NCBI RefSeq assembly: GCF_000801105.2
Contig: NC_079514.1
Coordinates: 27,242,227 to 27,306,226, forward strand
Direction: 5' to 3'
Source: Raphanus sativus
Lineage: Eukaryota > Streptophyta > Magnoliopsida > Brassicales > Brassicaceae
Length of the DNA stretch: 64,000 nucleotides
The notes under the pieces are model-generated. The model did not search any database. It saw only the letters and a program-made list of their open reading frames with translations, and was not told the DNA's origin. Shown piece by piece: positions 43,679 through 55,205 of the stretch (positions within the stretch are counted from its first letter, which is position 1; the number at the start of each line of letters is the position of its first letter). Both the position numbers and the translations under genes were made by a program.

Positions 43679-44400
43679 CTATCCTGCGATTTCAGGCCAC
43701 AATGTCACATCAGCTGAACGAGCTACATAGGCACATGAGCATCGTTCAAAATCGTCTGGCCTTGTGACAACACGGAAGCATCGATCAAAAGGCCTCGACC
43801 AACATCGATCGACACCGAACCACCACCAGCGAAGAGAGCAGGCACTCCAGCAGCAGTTGATGAACATAAACTTGAGCTGTATGAGGCATGGATGCTATGG
43901 GAAGAAGACTCAACGGGACATGTGATACCATTGACTACACTGTTAACGAAAGGGTTAACAGCCTCTGCAGAACTACTCGCCACATGAAGGGCAATATACG
44001 TGCCTGCAGTACCAAGGGACAGTGTTCACAGTCGATCGACAACAATGGATTCTGAATCGACCGACATACCCGTCAGCGAAATGACCGACGCGCATCTCGT
44101 AGCATCGATCGACACCGAGTCTTTAGCAGACCGAGATCAGTTTATTTTGGACAGGATCGATGCATTACAGAGTGAGCTAAATTTATTGTCCGTACACACC
44201 TACCAGACCATCGACAAGAAAGTTGACAAAATCGAATACATCGAGAATTCTGTGAGGAAACTTCAAGATACAGTCCTCCAGATAGATAGAAGCAACTACA
44301 AGCGGTGATGCCACAAGAAGCTTCATCGCCACATGGTTCAATAGTAGGAGACACAGATTGATGATTGCTGTCCGGTAATCAGCAGTTTCTGCACCCCATG
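43679..44400 (+). pseudogene. SID-rich Athila-associated region, C-terminal part, copy C
   Basis: The readable segment is 44000-44308 (102 codons) with T-S/A-S-I-D-T-E-S-L-A-D-R-D-Q, heptad-like residues after it, and the shared end segment continuing out of frame to 44400. The sequence before 44000 is frameshifted relative to copies A and B. It is followed by the common 3' stretch 'aagcgctgagtgggaggcaacccactattagg' and then the gap. Confidence 0.5.
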
Positions 44401-44479
44401 AGTCACTCACCTACCACAGTCAAGCTAAATGACTATAACCAAGCGCTGAGTGGGAGGCAACCCACTATTAGGTTTCTTT

Positions 44480-44579
44480 NNNNNNNNNNNNNNNNNNNNN
44501 NNNNNNNNNNNNNNNNNNNNNNNNNNNNNNNNNNNNNNNNNNNNNNNNNNNNNNNNNNNNNNNNNNNNNNNNNNNNNNN
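44480..44579. other. Assembly gap (100 N)
   Basis: Exactly 100 N, the usual placeholder for a gap of unknown size. On the left, Athila copy C stops before its 3' LTR; on the right, a CRM-derivative leader is already under way. The missing sequence must hold at least the 3' end of copy C and the body of the second element. Confidence 0.95.
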
Positions 44580-45633
44580 GTGTTTAAAGAAAATGGAAGA
44601 TGAGAAAAATGGATAGAAATAGAGTTACCGGAAGAGTGGCTCTGATACCACTTGATAGAACCAAAATCGGGATCACTCTTTCGGTAAGGTTGATATGGAC
44701 TCTGATCCGAAAGGATATAGAACTGGTGGATGAATGGTGACACAATGGGATGCGGAAAGGCCCAATGATACTACCAGACTTCAAATGTTGCCGGATGTGA
44801 CGCACCGGTCCAACAAAGGAAGGATCGAGACTTGGAGATAACCTCACCAAAGACCTAGAAATGTTCTTGACAAAGAACAGAGAGTAAAAAACTCAAAAAA
44901 AGAAGAAAATTCGTTGATAGGCATGCAATGACAAAGAGTTACATTTTTATAGTACTTTGAGTCCAAAGAGAAATAAAAGAAAATGATGAAAACAATACAT
45001 AGAAAATACAAACTTTGACCAGAATCTGGTCAAGGCACGAAAATTGAGTTTGACTGGCCTTGAACCCTTCAAATTCTTCTGTCCAGGTTCAATGAACCTT
45101 GCTGTGTTGATCAAGTTCATCACGGTATGGACCCAGGACGCACGAAGGGCTGTCCGCGGGCTGTTTAGTGAATCTTCATGAACGGATGGCAACTTTTCTT
45201 GACCCAAATCTTTAGAGAGCTTAAGAAACATTATTTTGGAGAAGTTAGAAGCATCGATCATCATGAAATCATCAAAGTGGTCGGAAAGGTCGTGATCGCA
45301 TGATCCGGGTGATGATCACGATGATCCGGGTGATGATCACGATGATCCGGGTGTTGATCATGATGATCACGATGATCATGGATTCTGGATCGACTGTTGG
45401 CCTTAGAATGATGAATGGGTCGAGAAAGAAGTGATGTGGGTCGATCAATTCCATCGTCTGGACGTGGATACGTCCTAAGGTCCTTCCCGGTGCACGTGGG
45501 TCGATCCGGTACACCGGCTCGGTCTGTCTGTCTGGTACGGCCGGATGGATGAACCTCGGCTGAACTGATCTGGACGTCCTGAACTCCATGCTGAGCTGGT
45601 TCCATGTACTGATCCTTGGGCCGGGGTCTATCA
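44580..45633 (-). mobile_element. Non-autonomous CRM derivative, 5' end (LTR and primer site)
   Basis: The LTR (44653-45633, minus) starts TGATAGACCCC and ends GGTTCTATCA. The primer site TGGTATCAGAGCCA follows at 44650-44637, then leader sequence to the gap. It matches 61640-62694. The expected target duplication flank is GAGAC (45634-45638). The element sits in the gag-protease linker of Tat-A2. The body lies in the gap. Confidence 0.82.
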
Positions 45634-47507
45634 GAGACCGTCGGGGATACTTCGCAGTTGACTCGGCTTTCCGTTGGTAGGCTTTGATGGCCGAGACCGA
45701 GTCCTTGCAGTACTGGGATCCTCCCATGATCATGTTCACCCTCCTGCGGGAGTTATCATTCCCCCTATCGTCCGGTCTTCTCTCGCGCTTTTCTCCGGCC
45801 TGATTTCTCGGCGACGAGTTTTCCGCGGGAGGATTCTTATTGGTTTTTTGGCGGACGGTCGGAGTCGAGGATTAAATCCTTGATGCTGGTTACTCCAGAG
45901 AGTTCTCCAGCAAGCAGCTTTGCGGCAAGCCTGGCGCCTACGACTTTGCAGTTAGCCGTGGAGTGACCTTCGGTCTGATGGAACTCGCAGTAGACATTCT
46001 TTTCGTAACTCTGGTTACGGTTCCACGTATTTCCCGAAGTCTACCCTGCTCTGTATTGACCGCGTAGTTGTGCGCGCCTTGGAGTTCTTCCCCCTTGTGA
46101 TGGACGTACTTGTCGTTACGATAAGCTTTCTTCTTCGACTTCGGATCCATGTCTTTCGAAGAGTTCCTTGCCGGCTTATGTTTTTTGCGACAGGACTTTC
46201 GTCTCTTCTTCGATCATTATGTAATCCAAGGCTTTATGGAGGGCGTCCTGGATTGTGCGAGGTTTTTCGAGCGTTATCCCACTTTCTGAACTTCGACTTG
46301 TACCAGAGCGCCTTCCTGAGCGCGTCGATGGCGATTTTATCACTGATTCCGCTGACCTTCGCCATTATCAGTTTGAAACGGCTTATGAACTCTCGGAGGG
46401 ACTCGCCCTCTTCCTGGGTTAGCTCCAGAGATCGACATCGGAAGTTTTCTCTATCGATGAACATAGAGTATTTAAGGAGGAATTCCGATGCGAGTTGGCG
46501 AAAGCTTCCGATGGAGTTTTGCTTCAACCGGGAGAACCACTCGAGCGCCGCACCTTTGAGATTTCGACGAACAGGCGATAGTAACCAGCGTCTTTCTCGC
46601 TTTCCTAAGCCTGGCTCTTCCCATAGTGATATGGAACGCCTGGAGATGCGCCTTTGGATCGGTCGTACCGTTGTACATTGGTATCTTAAGCTTCCCCCGG
46701 ATTAGACACTTTTGTCTCGGAGATCCGCGCGGTGAAGGGCGTTTTTCGGGCCACCTCGAGCAGCCTGTCGATTTCTGGGGCAGCACTCGTGGCGTGATGG
46801 ATCTGCAATTTCACGGCCCTTACTTCCGCGGCAGTCTTGGTGATGTAATCGCAGAGATGTCGTATGTCGGGATCCTCTCCAGCGGTTTTCCGAACTTGTC
46901 GGCGTTCGCGGCGAGCAATCTCGGTTTGCCTTTCGGCAAGTTCCTCCTGTTCGACCCAATAGAGGTTTTCCTCTTCTTCCGTCATGGGTTTGTCGAACGG
47001 AGACTTCTCCCGAGCTGAACGGCTGCGGGTTCTCCTTGGATGGACGTCGGCGTCTTCGTCGGAGTCGTCGCTGAGATCCAAGTCGATACGCTCGACTTCA
47101 TCCACATCAGTGTCCTTTTCGGACGGCAGAGGTTTTTCCGAGTTGCCTTTTGCGACAAAGGATGTTTCGCTAGGGTTTTGTCCGGAAGGACGTTCCTGCC
47201 AAGTTCCAGGCCTATCGTGTGGGGTCGGGAACTCGAGTCTCCTGCCGCGGAGTTTTGTGGCTCCGGAGGGAGGACTGCCACGGGATCTTGCCGTTAAGGT
47301 TTGAACCTGTTTGGTCACGGTTCCCACGAGTTTATCCTGCTCTTCCGACCTCTTTTCGTAGGCGGAAAGCAGCTTCTTGAACTCGTCGAGCGACGCGGCG
47401 TTGGCAGGTGCGTCGGCCACGGAAACATCCGCTGCGGGAGTGTTCAAGGCGTCCTTGGGTGCTCCGTTTAAAGAAGTTTGCAAGTTCGCTGAATCGTCGT
47501 TATTCAT
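45634..47507 (-). pseudogene. Tat-like gag (Tat-A2), broken
   Basis: Start ATG at 47507 (M-N-N-D-D-S-A-N). The first 273 codons are open (to 46686) and include the acidic/Arg-rich half and R-R-E-R-R-Q-V. A frameshift near 46690 precedes the Gag core, which is readable in pieces ([12 protein letters not shown] near 46460; [13 protein letters not shown] near 46370). The knuckle [11 protein letters not shown] lies near 45960-45995. The sequence follows Tat-A to the linker before the protease, then the CRM derivative begins. Confidence 0.75.
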
Positions 47508-47552
47508 GTCTGGTTGAGCGTGAGCTGGTCGTGAGTAAGATTGATCCGTACC

Positions 47553-47570
47553 CCCCTCCCTCTAGCGCCA
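47553..47570 (-). promoter_or_regulatory. Primer-binding site, tRNA-Asn type (Tat-A2)
   Basis: On the minus strand TGGCGCTAGAGGGAGGGG, three bases after the LTR; one mismatch to the tRNA-Asn complement. The same site is at 27496-27513. Confidence 0.7.
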
Positions 47571-47573
47571 AAC

Positions 47574-48164
47574 TGTGGGAACCGAAATTCGCACCGTCAA
47601 TATTTCGTATAAATAAGGAAACTAGGAAAACCCTAATTTCCCAGAAGGTCCCGGATTTCTGAGAAAACCACACGTCAAGCAATCAGAACACGACAATAAC
47701 GGAAAATAATAATAAAAATCGTAAAAGAGAGCAAGAAGGATTTTATTCCGAATCTGCGTATGAGCATGACAACAATAGGACAATGTGCTTCGGCTACGAG
47801 AGCTATCGGCGAGATCCTAGTTCTAATACCCGAAGGTGGCTAAACCTAATTGAGTCGCAGCTCGAAAAAAAAACGGAAAGTTGCCTAAATTGCTCTAAGT
47901 GTTGAGTTGCTCTGGAAAAGTGATGCCTCTATGCCTCTCGCCTTGAACTCCTTATATACTCCTTCCAAGGTCGGTTTACGCTTCCCCCTTTTGCCCTTAA
48001 GCCGTCATAGTCGAAAAAATGAGAATATTCCATTTTTTCCGATCTTCATGATTATCTGTAGAAAGTTTCCATTTTTTCAGCGGAAACTGATGCTTGTCCT
48101 CCAAGCATAAACCGTCATAAGGTTTACGGGTTTTTAAGAAATCGCAAGTGGGCCTCGAATCAAG
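47574..48164 (-). repeat. Tat-like 5' LTR (Tat-A2), interrupted
   Basis: The last ~590 bases of the LTR, ending GGTTCCCACA at 47574, TATA box at 47951-47958. At 48164 (TCAAG, 48160-48164) it is cut by Tat-C; the rest must lie beyond 64000. Confidence 0.82.
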
Positions 48165-49033
48165 TGTGGGAACCGAAATTCGCACTGTCGATTTTAGTTA
48201 AGTTTAAACGTAGGAAAACTAAGTTGACCTAGTTTTCCCCGAGGATCCCGGCTATCTGCTGGGCCATGCACGACGAAGTTAATACGAGTTTAGTTTGGGA
48301 ATAAATGCGTAAAATAAAGAGAGCAAAAGAAAGAATCTTATTTCCGAATTCGCGGAGAGCGTTTGAACAACAGGTCGAGATCTCGGCCGCAAGAGCTGTC
48401 GATCGTCGCTAGTCTCAAAACCTAGATCTAACCTAGTTGAGTCGCAGCTCGCTAAAAAGGAAATAAAAGCCTAAGTTCTAAGTTGCTCTAGAGTGGGTTT
48501 CTTTCTTCTGATTTCGGATCCCCTCTTCCTCTGCTCCTAGCCTTGCTTATATACTCCCATATGACGGTCTATTCTTGATGGGCTGAGTCTGCCGCGAGCT
48601 GGGCTTTTTCCATTTTCGTCGGCCTTCGTGTTTATCGGGAAAGTTGACATTTATCCTTTCGGAAAATTTGACATTTATCCTTTCGGAAGTTTAACATTTA
48701 CCTTGTTATGTGAAGATAATTTTAAACCGTCGTATCTATCTTTTAGAAAATCGTAAATGGGCCCGTCCGATCGGGTTTGGTCCCTTTCGGGCCGTCTTCC
48801 GGAATTCCGTTGTTTTTTACGATTTCTTTGAAAGAATGCTCCTACTTGGATGTCGAGTCTTTCGGAAGATATTGCTGAGGCGAATGGTGTTTTAAAGATA
48901 ACCATCACCGTTTTATACGAAGTCTTTCTGTCCGTTGACGCCTTACGGGTTCTCCGAAATCTTGGAGCAGGAAAAGGAGTTTTGTTTGCGGGATCTCGGA
49001 AAGTCGCAAAACACGGATTTCTGGCGACCCGGG
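48165..49033 (-). repeat. Tat-C LTR, first part in window coordinates
   Basis: On the minus strand this is the end of an LTR (GGTTCCCACA at 48165), related to Tat-B: it has 'gacatttatcctttcgg' repeats (48645-48700) and a TATA box (48547-48553). It is split at 49034 by the CRM-like element and continues at 56210-57030, giving a ~1.69-kb LTR. Confidence 0.8.
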
Positions 49034-50058
49034 TGATGGAACCCAGGACTGGACCAGGACTTGGAGCAGACTCAGGACGATCAGATCAGTCCCAACTGAG
49101 GTTCAGCCGTTCACCGTACCAGATCAACGGACAGAGCCGTGTACCGGATCGACCCGAGTGCACCCGGACGCGACCTAAGGATGGATTCACGACCTGATGA
49201 CCGAATCAGCCGACCCAGACAGAGCGTTCTTCCCCCGACCCACTCATCCTCCCGACCTCATCGTACATTCTAGAGCCAACAGTCAAGTCAGAACCCATGA
49301 TCATCGAGATGAATCTGATTCCGGACTTAGCCTATCTTTTCTGGCCCGTTTGGGACGTACCACACACCCGGATCAGGCTGATCTCAACTTCGACCACCAC
49401 TTTGATGATTTTATGATGATCGATGCATCCAACTTCTCCAAAGGGATGTTACTTAGGCTCTCTGAAGATTTGGGTCGAGCTATCTCTTCATCCGTTCATG
49501 GATCATCGATGATCAACAATGCGGGCAGCCTTGCGTCCGTCCTGCTCCTTACCGCGGACGACCTGATCATCACAGGATGAACCTGGACGAATCACGAACC
49601 TGGACAGTCAATGAACCTTGCCAAGTCTTCATCAGTTTCCGCGCATTGACTGGTCTTGGTCCAAGTTCACATTTTCTATGTCTTGTTTTCCAACATTTCC
49701 ATTTTCAATGTTGTCTTTCCAATAATTTCCTTTATGTTTCTTTGACTCACAAACATTAGAAATAAGTGAGTCTCTCATGAATAAAATTCACCAACGATTT
49801 TCTTTGCTTATTTTGAGTTTTCTCTCATTGTTCTTTGTCTCAAGAACATTCATAGTTTGCTTGGTGAGGTTATCTCCGAGTGAAACACCTCGTTGTGTTG
49901 GACCGGTGCGTCACATCCGGCAACCTTCGAACATCTGGTAGTATCTTTGGGCTTCCGCAACCCTTAGTGTCACCCTTCGATCCATTAGTTCTCAATCCAC
50001 TCGGATCTGAGTTCATATCATCCATACCGGCAGAGTGATCCTTACTTAGGTTCTATCA
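49034..50058 (+). repeat. CRM-like 5' LTR (1025 bp)
   Basis: Starts TGATGGAACCC, ends TTAGGTTCTATCA. Its TATA box position reads TAGAAATA (near 49757-49764) where the 3' LTR has TATAAATA. The LTR-encoded protein frame seen in the 3' LTR is broken here by indels in the first 170 bases. Confidence 0.88.
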
Positions 50059-50060
50059 AG

Positions 50061-50074
50061 TGGTATCAGAGCCA
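50061..50074 (+). promoter_or_regulatory. Primer-binding site, initiator tRNA-Met
   Basis: TGGTATCAGAGCCA, two bases after the LTR, is the standard plant initiator-Met primer site. The non-autonomous derivatives carry the same site (44650-44637 and 61716-61703). Confidence 0.9.
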
Positions 50075-50572
50075 CTCTTCCGGTAACTCTTTTCTATCCA
50101 TTTTCTCATCTCTCCATTTCTTCTAAACACTTCTTATCTATCTATCTTGAACCCGGGCCCCTCATTACCCCCATATAAAAAAAAAAAAAAGATCTAAGTT
50201 TATGCTATAAAAAAAAAAAAAAAAAAAAGAAGAAAAGATTATATAAAAAAAAAAAAAAAAAAGAAAAGATTCAAAGTTTGTTTGATTGTGGTGAGGTGGT
50301 GGAAGAGAAAGCCTGCTGGCCGAAGAGAAATCCGGCCTTTGAGGTGGTTAAGGCGGGTTCCCCTTTTGAAATCTCTTATCTCTCTCTCTTGCTCATTTGT
50401 GTTCACTTGGATTATCTCATTGGGTGATCTTGTTTGCTCTCTTAGAACTTTGGGAGGAACTCTCTTGTGTGATTACCAAAAACTCGAGTGAAACACGTGT
50501 GTGGGTGAGATAAACACCTGAGAGTGTGAGGTTTTTACTCTAACTTTGCCTTGTTTAAGTTTTCAGGAAACC
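50075..50572 (+). other. CRM-like leader
   Basis: Non-coding leader with long A runs (50177-50270), then 'ggaagagaaagcctgctggccgaagagaaatccggcctttgag', also found on the minus strand at about 61455-61500. A splice-acceptor-like TTTTCAG (50560-50566) precedes the gag ATG. Leaders carry packaging signals in LTR elements; the conservation between autonomous and derivative element fits that. Confidence 0.6.
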
Positions 50573-51780
50573 ATGGGCAGTGAAGAAGAAAGAAACAGAC
50601 CCGGAAATTCTTTTGCCGGATTATCTAACTTGCAGATGCGTGCTCTCAATGATTTCTATGTCTAACTTGTTGAATACAGGTTTGGAGGCGATCCATCTTA
50701 GGCTGGATGAACTTCAGGGCCGACCAGCTCAGTCCCAAACCAGAACCAGGCGTGACCGCCCAAGGAGACACAGCCGGTCCGATCTTGAGATCCGAGATGA
50801 GTCCTATGATGATGATCAGTCCATCAACCGACCAAGGAGAGCTCCTAGACAACAGAACCAAGGTGATGTCAATCCATTTGGTAGAAATGAAAGAACTGAT
50901 AATGGATTGGGTGGTTTGAAATTGAAAATTCCAAGTTTTGATGGTAAGAATGATCCGAATGCCTTTCTTGAATGGGAAAGAAAGATTGAACTTGTTTTTG
51001 ATTGTCAAAACCTTTCTGATATTAAAAAGGTTAGACTTGCTGCTGCTGAGTTTACTGGCTATGCTATTAACTGGTATGATCGAGTTGTGACTAGCAGGAG
51101 AAGAGCAGGTGTGGCGCCAGTTGTTACATGGGATGAGCTTTCCATGCTGATGCGGAGACGCTTTGTTCCCGACCATTACCACAGAGATCTACACCATAAA
51201 ACTCAGGCGTTTGCTTCAAGGTTCTAAGTCAGTTGAGGACTACCACCAGGAAATGGAGACCTTGATGATCAAGGCTGATGTAGATGAGCCCTTAGACGCC
51301 ACCATGGCTAGATTTCTCACCGGGCTCAACCGAGACATACAAGACCGCATGGAGCTGGAAGACTATGACAGCATGGAACAGATGCTACACAAGGCCGTGC
51401 TGATTGAACAACAACTCAAGAGAAAAGGTCTCTCCAAAACGACCTTTGCTTCAAAACCAACCTTTGCTTCGAAGCCAAACTATCAAGACAAGGGTAAGTC
51501 TTCTTCCACAACAAATAATGCTTTTAAGACTGATGTCCCTGCTCGTTTTGACAAAGGAAAAGCAGTTGAGAATCCTAGCCGTGCAAGAGACATCAGGTGC
51601 TTCAAGTGTCAAGGTCTTGGCCACTATGCCAACCGATGTCCAAACCAAAAGGTGATGGTGCTCTTGGAGAATGGAGAAGTCGAATCTGAAGAAGACAAGG
51701 AGGATCTCGGACCAGTTTATGATACTGATGATGAGGAAGAAGCACTTGACTTCCAGTTCATGGCCCCCTTCTTGTTACTA
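50573..51780 (+). pseudogene. CRM-like gag, broken by frameshifts
   Basis: The likely start is ATG 50573 (M-G-S-E-E-E-R-N-R-P-G). An extra base near 50651 shifts the frame; the main ORF (50580-51227) holds the Gag core (F-D-G-K-N-D-P-N-A-F-L-E-W-E, A-A-A-E-F-T-G-Y-A-I-N-W-Y, R-R-R-F-V-P-D-H-Y-H-R-D). An extra A near 51200 shifts it again to 51163-51837, with S-V-E-D-Y-H-Q-E-M-E, F-L-T-G-L-N-R-D-I and the CCHC knuckle C-F-K-C-Q-G-L-G-H-Y-A-N-R-C near 51598-51640. An acidic linker (D-L-G-P-V-Y-D-T-D-D-E-E-E-A) follows, then another frameshift near 51765. Confidence 0.82.
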
Positions 51781-51788
51781 GAAAGACC

Positions 51789-54000
51789 TTGGACGACACC
51801 TTTGATCCCATCTTTGATGAGGAGGCCGATGGCGTGATCGATGAGTTTTGCTCGACCTTTGTGGAGAGCTCTGGTCCGATCTATGATGAGGATGTTCTTG
51901 ATGAGCCAAGCCAAGGTTCACTACTGGTTACTAGGCGTACCTTGAGTGTCCAACCCAAATCCAATGAAAAAGAACAAAGGGAGAATCTCTTTCACTCTAG
52001 ATGTCTCATTTCTGATAAAGTTTGTTCTTTGATTATTGATGGAGGCAGTTGCACTAATGTGGCCAGTGACACTCTTGTAAAGAAAATTGGGCTTGTTACT
52101 CGACCTCTTTCTCGTCCTTTCAGGTTAGAGTGGCTCAATGAGGCTGGAGAACAGTATGTGAAGGAGCAAGTCACAGTTCCACTCTCCATTGGCCGATATG
52201 AGGATGAGGTTGTGTGCAATGTGCTTCCCATGGATGCTTGCCATGTTCTCTTGGGCCGACCTTGGCAATTTGACAAGAAGGCAGTGCATGATGGCTTCAC
52301 AAACAGGCACTCGTTTGATCACAAAGGAAAGAAGATCACCTTGGTGCCTTTGTCACCTTCGGAAGTCCATCAAGACCAGGTCCAACTTAGGAAGAACCGA
52401 GACCAAGACTCTAAGGCTGATAAACCTGAGACTAGTACCAGAAACTCCATCTTCTTTGTCAAAGAAAGTCAGGTAAGGAAGTCTCTTTGCTCTCAAAAGC
52501 CATTTCTCTTACTTGTTTATAAAGAGTCTCTTTTGGCCTCATCTTCTTCTGACCTTGCACCGGAGATTCCGAGTGAATTTTTAGGTATCTTGCAGGATTA
52601 TTCTGATGTGTTTCCAGAAGAAAATCCAAAAGGATTGCCACCAGTAAGAGGCATTGAGCATCAGATTGATCTTGTCCCGGGCGCATCTCTTCCGAACCGA
52701 CCAGCGTACCGCACCAATCCGGTCGAGACCAAGGAGCTGGAGAAACAGATCAACGACCTGCTTGAGAAGGGATACATCAGAGAGAGTCTCAGTCCCTGTG
52801 CAGTGCCTGTTCTACTCGTCCCAAAGAAGGATGGCTCCTGGAGGATGTGTGTGGACTGCCGGGCCATAAACAACATCACGGTAAAGTATCGACATCCTAT
52901 CCCTCGCCTTGATGATATGCTTGATGAACTCCATGGTTCTAAGTACTTTTCTAAGATAGATTTGAAAAGTGGCTATCATCAAATTAGGATGAAAGAAGGT
53001 GATGAATGGAAAACGGCCTTTAAAACAAAACTAGGTTTGTATGAGTGGCTTGTCATGCCCTTTGGTCTCACAAATGCACCTAGTACTTTCATGCGCCTAA
53101 TGAATCATGTCTTGAGGTCTTTTATTGGTCATTTTGTTGTAGTGTACTTTGATGACATTCTTATTTACAGCAAAAGCCTTGATGAGCACAAACAGCACCT
53201 GAAATCTGTTCTTGAAGTCCTTAGAAAGGAACATTTGTTTGCTAACCTTGGAAAATGTTCTTTTGGCACAGATCATGTGGTCTTTCTAGGTTTTGTTGTA
53301 GGTGCAGATGGCTTGAGAGTGGACGAGCAGAAGGTCCAAGCAATCCGAGACTGGCCCATTCCGAAAACCACTAGTGAAGTGAGAAGCTTCCATGGCCTTG
53401 CCGGTTTCTATAGGCGGTTTGTTCAAAACTTCAGTACCTTGGCCGCTCCTCTCACTGAAGTGATCAAGAAGAACGTGGGGTTCAAATGGGGACCAGCTCA
53501 AGAAGAAGCATTCGAAATTCTTTAAAGGGAAGTGACTAATGCCCCTTTGCTTGTACTTCCAGATTTTTCTAAAGCTTTTGAGATCGAATGTGATGCTTCT
53601 GGTGTTGGTATTGGTGCTGTGTTGATGCAGGAAGGAAAACCAGTAGCTTATTTCAGTGAGAAGCTTGGTGGTGCCATGCTCAACTACCCCACATACGACC
53701 AGGAACTCTATGCCTTGGTGAGAGCCCTTCAAACGTGGCAGCACTATCTTTGGCCTAAGGAGTTCATCATCCGCACTGACCATCAGTCTCTAAGACATCT
53801 TAAGGGCCAGCAGAAGCTCAACAAGAGGCATGCTCGTTGGATGGAGTTCATTGAAACATTCCCTTATGTGATCAAGTACAAACAAGGTAAGGAGAATGTT
53901 GTGGCCGATGCATTGTCTCGAAGGTATACTCTTCTTTCAGCTCTTGAGACTAATTGCTTGGTTTTGAATTTATCAAGGATCTTTATGCCTCTGATCAGGA
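51789..54000 (+). pseudogene. CRM-like pol: protease, reverse transcriptase, RNase H
   Basis: 51789-53525 encodes an acidic linker (G-P-I-Y-D-E-D), a protease with the variant active site I-I-D-G-G-S (residues 82-87), and reverse transcriptase with P-K-K-D-G-S-W-R-M-C-V-D, K-I-D-L-K-S-G-Y-H-Q-I, L-P/V-M-P-F-G-L-T-N-A-P and catalytic Y-F-D-D at about residue 452. A TAA at 53523-53525 interrupts the frame, which resumes at once with RNase [11 protein letters not shown] (D), [10 protein letters not shown] (E), R-T-D-H-Q-S-L (D), ending [11 protein letters not shown] frameshift near 53960 moves into integrase. Confidence 0.88.
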
Positions 54001-55205
54001 TTTTAAAGAGATTTTTCGAAAATGCACCAAGGTTGCTTATGGGAAATACTTTCAAAGTTCTGGTTTCTTATTCTTTGATAACCGTTTGTGTGTGCCCCAA
54101 TGTTCTTTGAGGGAGTTGTTTCTCAGGGAAGCTCATGGAGGAGGACTTATGGGACACTTTGGTGTCAAGAAGACTTACAAGGCTGTTCATGACCACTTCT
54201 ATTGGCCGAGTTTGATGAAAGATGTTGAGAGGATCTGTAGCCGATGTGTGGTGTGCAAGAAGTCTAAGCCTAAAGCGTCAAACCACGGTTTGTACTCAGC
54301 TCTACCCATTCCCTCTCATCCTTGGGTAGACATTTCTATGGATTTTGTGCTTGGTTTGCCTAGGTCCAAAGCTGGACGAGATTCTATCTTTGTGGTTGTA
54401 GATAGGTTCTCAAAAATGGCTCATTTCATTCCTTGTCACAAAACTGATGATGCTGTGCAAGTTGCAGATTTATTCTTTAAGGAAGTTGTTAGATTACATG
54501 GAATGCCTAAAACCATTGTCTCTGATCGTGATGCTAAGTTCCTTAGCTATTTTTGGAAGACCTTGTGGTCTAAGCTAGGTACTAGATTGATGTTCTCCAC
54601 AACTTGTCATCCGCAAACTGATGGGCAAACTGAAGTAGTTAATCGAACCTTGTCTGCTTTGCTTAGATCTTTGGTTAAAAAGAATCTTAAGACTTGGGAA
54701 GAATGTTTGCCTCATGTTGAGTTTGCTTACAATCATGCATTGCATTCAGCTACTAAGTTTTCTCCTTTTGAGGTTGTTTATGGATTTAATCCTTTGTCTC
54801 CACTTGATCTTTTACCTTTGCCTTTGAGTGAACGAGTTAGTACAGATGGCAAGAGGAAGGTGGACACGATCAAGAAGCTGCATGAACAGGTCCGGGCCAA
54901 CATTGAAGCCAAGACCAAAGGCTACAAACGACTTGCAGACAAGAAGAGAAAAGAAATGATCTTTCAGGAAGGTGATCTTGTTTGGGTCCATTTGAGGAAG
55001 GAACGATTCCCGGAACAAAGGAAGTCCAAACTCATGCCCCGGGTCGATGGTCCATTCCAGATTCTCAAGAAACTCAATGACAATGCTTACCAGCTTGATC
55101 TTAAGGGTAAGTATGATATCTTTCAAGTTTTAATGTTTCTGATTTATCTCCTTTTCTTGCAGATGATCCGGATTTGTGGTCAAATCCTTTTGAAGAGGGA
55201 GGGAA
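53954..55205 (+). pseudogene. CRM-like integrase
   Basis: Zinc-binding HHCC region at residues about 61-101 ([21 protein letters not shown]). The catalytic core has S-M-D-F-V-L-G-L-P (first D), I-V-S-D-R-D-A-K-F (second D) and [10 protein letters not shown] (E). The C-terminal part has [14 protein letters not shown] and [11 protein letters not shown] frameshift near 55122 precedes the terminal [12 protein letters not shown] segment, which continues in the next frame across the LTR boundary. Integrase inserts the cDNA copy; in CRM elements the C-terminus is thought to guide insertion to centromeres. Confidence 0.88.

Noticed and set aside
42173..44400. SID-rich block as an Athila env-like gene
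   Set aside because: No signal peptide, membrane segment or glycosylation pattern is visible; the block is hydrophilic and coiled-coil-like.
55108..55162. Intron (GTAAGT...TTGCAG) at the end of CRM integrase
   Set aside because: The stretch encodes the usual integrase end (N-V-S-D-L-S-P-F) in the neighbouring frame, so a frameshift explains it better than splicing.
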